Source: Betaproteobacteria bacterium
GTDB taxonomy: Bacteria; Pseudomonadota; Gammaproteobacteria; Burkholderiales; SG8-41
DNA: 7,619 nucleotides
Assembly (NCBI GenBank): GCA_021414185.1
Contig: JAIOOZ010000260.1
Span: forward strand, 1-7,619
Direction: 5' to 3'
A program made the position numbers and the translations under genes. Below are positions 5,815-7,619 of the stretch, piece by piece. The notes under the pieces are model-generated. The model made no database searches. It had not been told where the DNA came from and worked only from the letters and a program-made list of their open reading frames with translations. Position 1 is the stretch's first letter. Each line of letters starts with the position of its first letter.

Positions 5815-6250
5815 CCGCATTTTACGCGCGCTGACATGCGCCGCTTTGTTGTCCGCGCCGGGTTTGCTGCCGGCATTGGCGGCCGACACCGTGCCGGGTG
5901 CCGCGGTCAAACACAAGGTCATATTCCAGGTCAGCGACAACGACCCGGCGAAATGGAACCTCGCGCTCAACAACGTGCGCAATATTCAGCAGGACCTTGG
6001 CAAGGACAGCGTCGAAATCGAAGTCGTCACCTACGGCCCCGGGCTCAACATGTTGAAGCTCGACTCGGCGGTATCGGCGCGCGTCGGTGACGCGCTCGGC
6101 CAGGGCGTCAAAATCATGGCGTGCGAAAACACCATGACCAATACCAAGGTGAGCAAGGCCGACATGCTGCCCAACATCGGATATGTCAAAGCCGGCGTGG
6201 TCGAGTTGATGGTCAAACAGCAGCAGGGCTGGTCGTACATTCGCCCTTAG
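5810..6250 (+). CDS. Exported DsrE-family protein
   Basis: A 146-residue protein with an N-terminal signal peptide: basic Asn-Arg-Ile-Leu-Arg, a hydrophobic core, and probable cleavage at Ala-Leu-Ala/Ala-Asp near residues 24-25. The mature part fits the small DsrE/DsrF-like fold: a first strand Lys-Val-Ile-Phe-Gln-Val, then an Asn-rich helix (Trp-Asn-Leu-Ala-Leu-Asn-Asn-Val-Arg-Asn), a strand Glu-Ile-Glu-Val-Val-Thr-Tyr-Gly-Pro-Gly, and Gly-Val-Lys-Ile-Met-Ala-Cys105 before a helix. Cys105 is the only cysteine after the signal peptide and occupies the position of the functional cysteine in DsrE/TusD-type sulfur carriers. Export predicts a periplasmic role, unlike cytoplasmic DsrEFH or TusBCD; the partner and substrate are unknown. 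It stands alone, divergent from acyP, and its TAG stop is one base from the stop of the convergent SulP gene. Family is confident; a sulfur-transfer role is inferred. Confidence 0.86.
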   Translation: MNRILRALTCAALLSAPGLLPALAADTVPGAAVKHKVIFQVSDNDPAKWNLALNNVRNIQQDLGKDSVEIEVVTYGPGLNMLKLDSAVSARVGDALGQGVKIMACENTMTNTKVSKADMLPNIGYVKAGVVELMVKQQQGWSYIRP

Positions 6251-6251
6251 T

Positions 6252-7619
6252 TCAGGCGGCAGCACCAATGTTCTGCGCGCGCATCAGCGCCGCGGCACGA
6301 TCGGTCAGCAGATCCGCGCCCAGCATGTCGAGCAGGCCCGATTGCCGGATCATCGACGCCGGCTGCTGGTGCGCGCTGCATACCAGCAGGTTGAGGCCGC
6401 GCGCCTGCAGTTCGTAGCGCACCATTTCCAGCGTGTGGGCCGCCGTGGAATCCATGTAGATCACGTGGTCCAGATCGAGGACCAAGGTCTTGAGTCCGTG
6501 GTCGTGGGCGCGCGACAACACTTCCAGCGTGTCCGCGGCGCCAAAGAACAGTGCGCCGCTCGCTTCATATACGGCGACTCCGGCGGGAACATTTTCGGTA
6601 TGCCGGGCACGTGCCACCACGGTAACTTGCGCCATGCGCCGGATCAGCAGCAGTGATGCCCACAGGATGCCGACCTGCACCGCGATCGTCAGGTCGAACA
6701 CGACGGTGAGGATGAAGGTCGAGAGCAGGGTGCCGGTGCGGCCCGGCGAGTAGCGCGGCATGGTTTTGAATTCGCTCCAGTCGCCCATGCGCACTGCCAC
6801 CATGATGAGAATGGCTGACATGCAGGCGAGCGGAATGTATTTCGCCAGCGGCGCGGCGACGAGAACTATCAGCAGCAAGACCACCGCGTGGATCATGCCG
6901 GCCACGGGCGTGCGCCCGCCATTGCGGATGTTGACGCTGGTGCGCGCGATGGCGCCGGTAGCGGGGATGCCGCCGAAAAACGGCGTCACGATGTTGGCGA
7001 TGCCCTGCGCGATCAGTTCCTGGTTTGCGTCGTGCTTGTCCTTGATCATGCCGTCGGCGACCACCGCGCACAGCAGCGATTCGATCGCGCCAAGCAGCGC
7101 AATGGTGATGGCCGGCACGATCAGGTAGCGCAGGTGATCGAGGCTGAGGCCGGGCGCCTTGAATTGTGGCAGGGTCTGCGGAATGCCGCCGAACTTGCTG
7201 CCGATGGTTTCGACCGGCAGGTTGAACAACGCCGAAGCGAGCCCGCCGAGCAGCAGCACCACAACGGGACCGGGCACACGCTTGCCCCACTTGCTGGGCC
7301 ACGCGGCAATCAGCAGCAACGATGCGGAAGCGACCGCCAGCGTTGGCCAGTTCAGGGTGTGCAGCGCCGAACCGAGCGCGCGGATTTGCGCAAAGAATTC
7401 GGCGGGCAGGGGCCCGGTCTGGAGTCCGAGGAAATCCTTGATCTGCGACAGGAAGATCAGCACCGCGATGCCGTTGGTAAACCCGATGATCACCGGCAGC
7501 GGGATGAACTTGATGAGCGCCCCAAGATGCAGCACGCCCATCGCGAGCAGGATGCAGCCGGCCATGAACGTGCAGATCAGAAGATTGGCGAGCCCGTACT
7601 GGACGACGATGCCGTAAAC
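6252..7619 (-). CDS. SulP (SLC26) family anion transporter with C-terminal STAS domain, 5' end outside window
   Basis: The frame stays open to the right edge, giving 455 visible residues. A full SulP protein has about 550-570, so roughly 100 N-terminal residues are missing. The visible part has the SulP membrane signature Phe-Ile-Pro-Leu-Pro-Val-Ile-Ile-Gly-Phe-Thr-Asn-Gly-Ile-Ala near its start, Ile-Glu-Ser-Leu-Leu at about 179-183, and Pro-Ala-Thr-Gly-Ala-Ile-Ala-Arg-Thr-Ser-Val-Asn at about 219-230. Several hydrophobic spans follow to about residue 325. A cytoplasmic STAS domain (about 344-448) carries Leu-Val-Leu-Asp-Leu-Asp and Met-Asp-Ser-Thr (Asp-Ser-Thr at 390-392), the loop that is phosphorylated in anti-sigma-antagonist relatives. 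SulP proteins move sulfate, bicarbonate or dicarboxylates across the inner membrane; the substrate here cannot be assigned. The ATG at 7565 is internal. It is convergent with the DsrE-like gene. Confidence 0.95.
   Translation of the reverse strand, partial: VYGIVVQYGLANLLICTFMAGCILLAMGVLHLGALIKFIPLPVIIGFTNGIAVLIFLSQIKDFLGLQTGPLPAEFFAQIRALGSALHTLNWPTLAVASASLLLIAAWPSKWGKRVPGPVVVLLLGGLASALFNLPVETIGSKFGGIPQTLPQFKAPGLSLDHLRYLIVPAITIALLGAIESLLCAVVADGMIKDKHDANQELIAQGIANIVTPFFGGIPATGAIARTSVNIRNGGRTPVAGMIHAVVLLLIVLVAAPLAKYIPLACMSAILIMVAVRMGDWSEFKTMPRYSPGRTGTLLSTFILTVVFDLTIAVQVGILWASLLLIRRMAQVTVVARARHTENVPAGVAVYEASGALFFGAADTLEVLSRAHDHGLKTLVLDLDHVIYMDSTAAHTLEMVRYELQARGLNLLVCSAHQQPASMIRQSGLLDMLGADLLTDRAAALMRAQNIGAAA

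Noticed and set aside
6565..7302. A 245-codon minus-strand frame overlapping the SulP gene
   Set aside because: Out-of-frame reading of the SulP gene; Arg/His/Ala-rich and low complexity, while the SulP frame has clear family motifs.

Overview
This is a GC-rich stretch (roughly 60% by eye) of an ordinary bacterial chromosome. The replicative polymerase gene dnaE resembles the E. coli/proteobacterial type, with a beta-proteobacterial-looking insert before the third catalytic aspartate. The other genes are DUF4124, YibF-like GST, TraB/GumN, acylphosphatase, exported DsrE and SulP. Together they suggest a betaproteobacterium; this is an inference from protein character, not from a marker rRNA. 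No mobile element, CRISPR array, rRNA or tRNA gene, toxin-antitoxin pair or phage gene is visible.

Layout, left to right: (1) the 3' part of a TraB/GumN-family gene (+), cut by the left edge; (2) a convergent exported DUF4124 protein with a coiled-coil tail (-), separated from gene 1 by about 80 bp of GAGAGGC repeats and hairpins; (3) a 125-bp divergent promoter region; (4) complete dnaE (+), 1168 aa; (5) an 89-bp convergent gap built almost wholly of heptanucleotide repeats that switch strand midway, giving an 18-bp perfect inverted repeat; (6) a YibF-like glutathione S-transferase (-), starting at GTG; (7) an acylphosphatase (-) whose TAA stop lies inside a perfect TATAAT box facing the GST; (8) a short divergent region; (9) an exported DsrE-family protein (+); (10) a SulP/SLC26 anion transporter with a C-terminal STAS domain (-), cut by the right edge, whose stop codon is one base from that of gene 9.

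The genes alternate in direction, so most are probably transcribed singly. The only possible operon is acyP-GST, and the GST seems to have its own promoter as well. Functions are mostly housekeeping: DNA replication, glutathione chemistry and acyl-phosphate hydrolysis. A loose sulfur theme at the right end (DsrE-like protein beside a SulP transporter) rests on family membership and adjacency only.

I do not see an undescribed multi-gene system. The most notable non-coding signal is the heptad-repeat palindromes at two of the three convergent gene junctions. Next comes the promoter embedded in the acyP stop codon, followed at once by a strong leader hairpin ahead of the GST.
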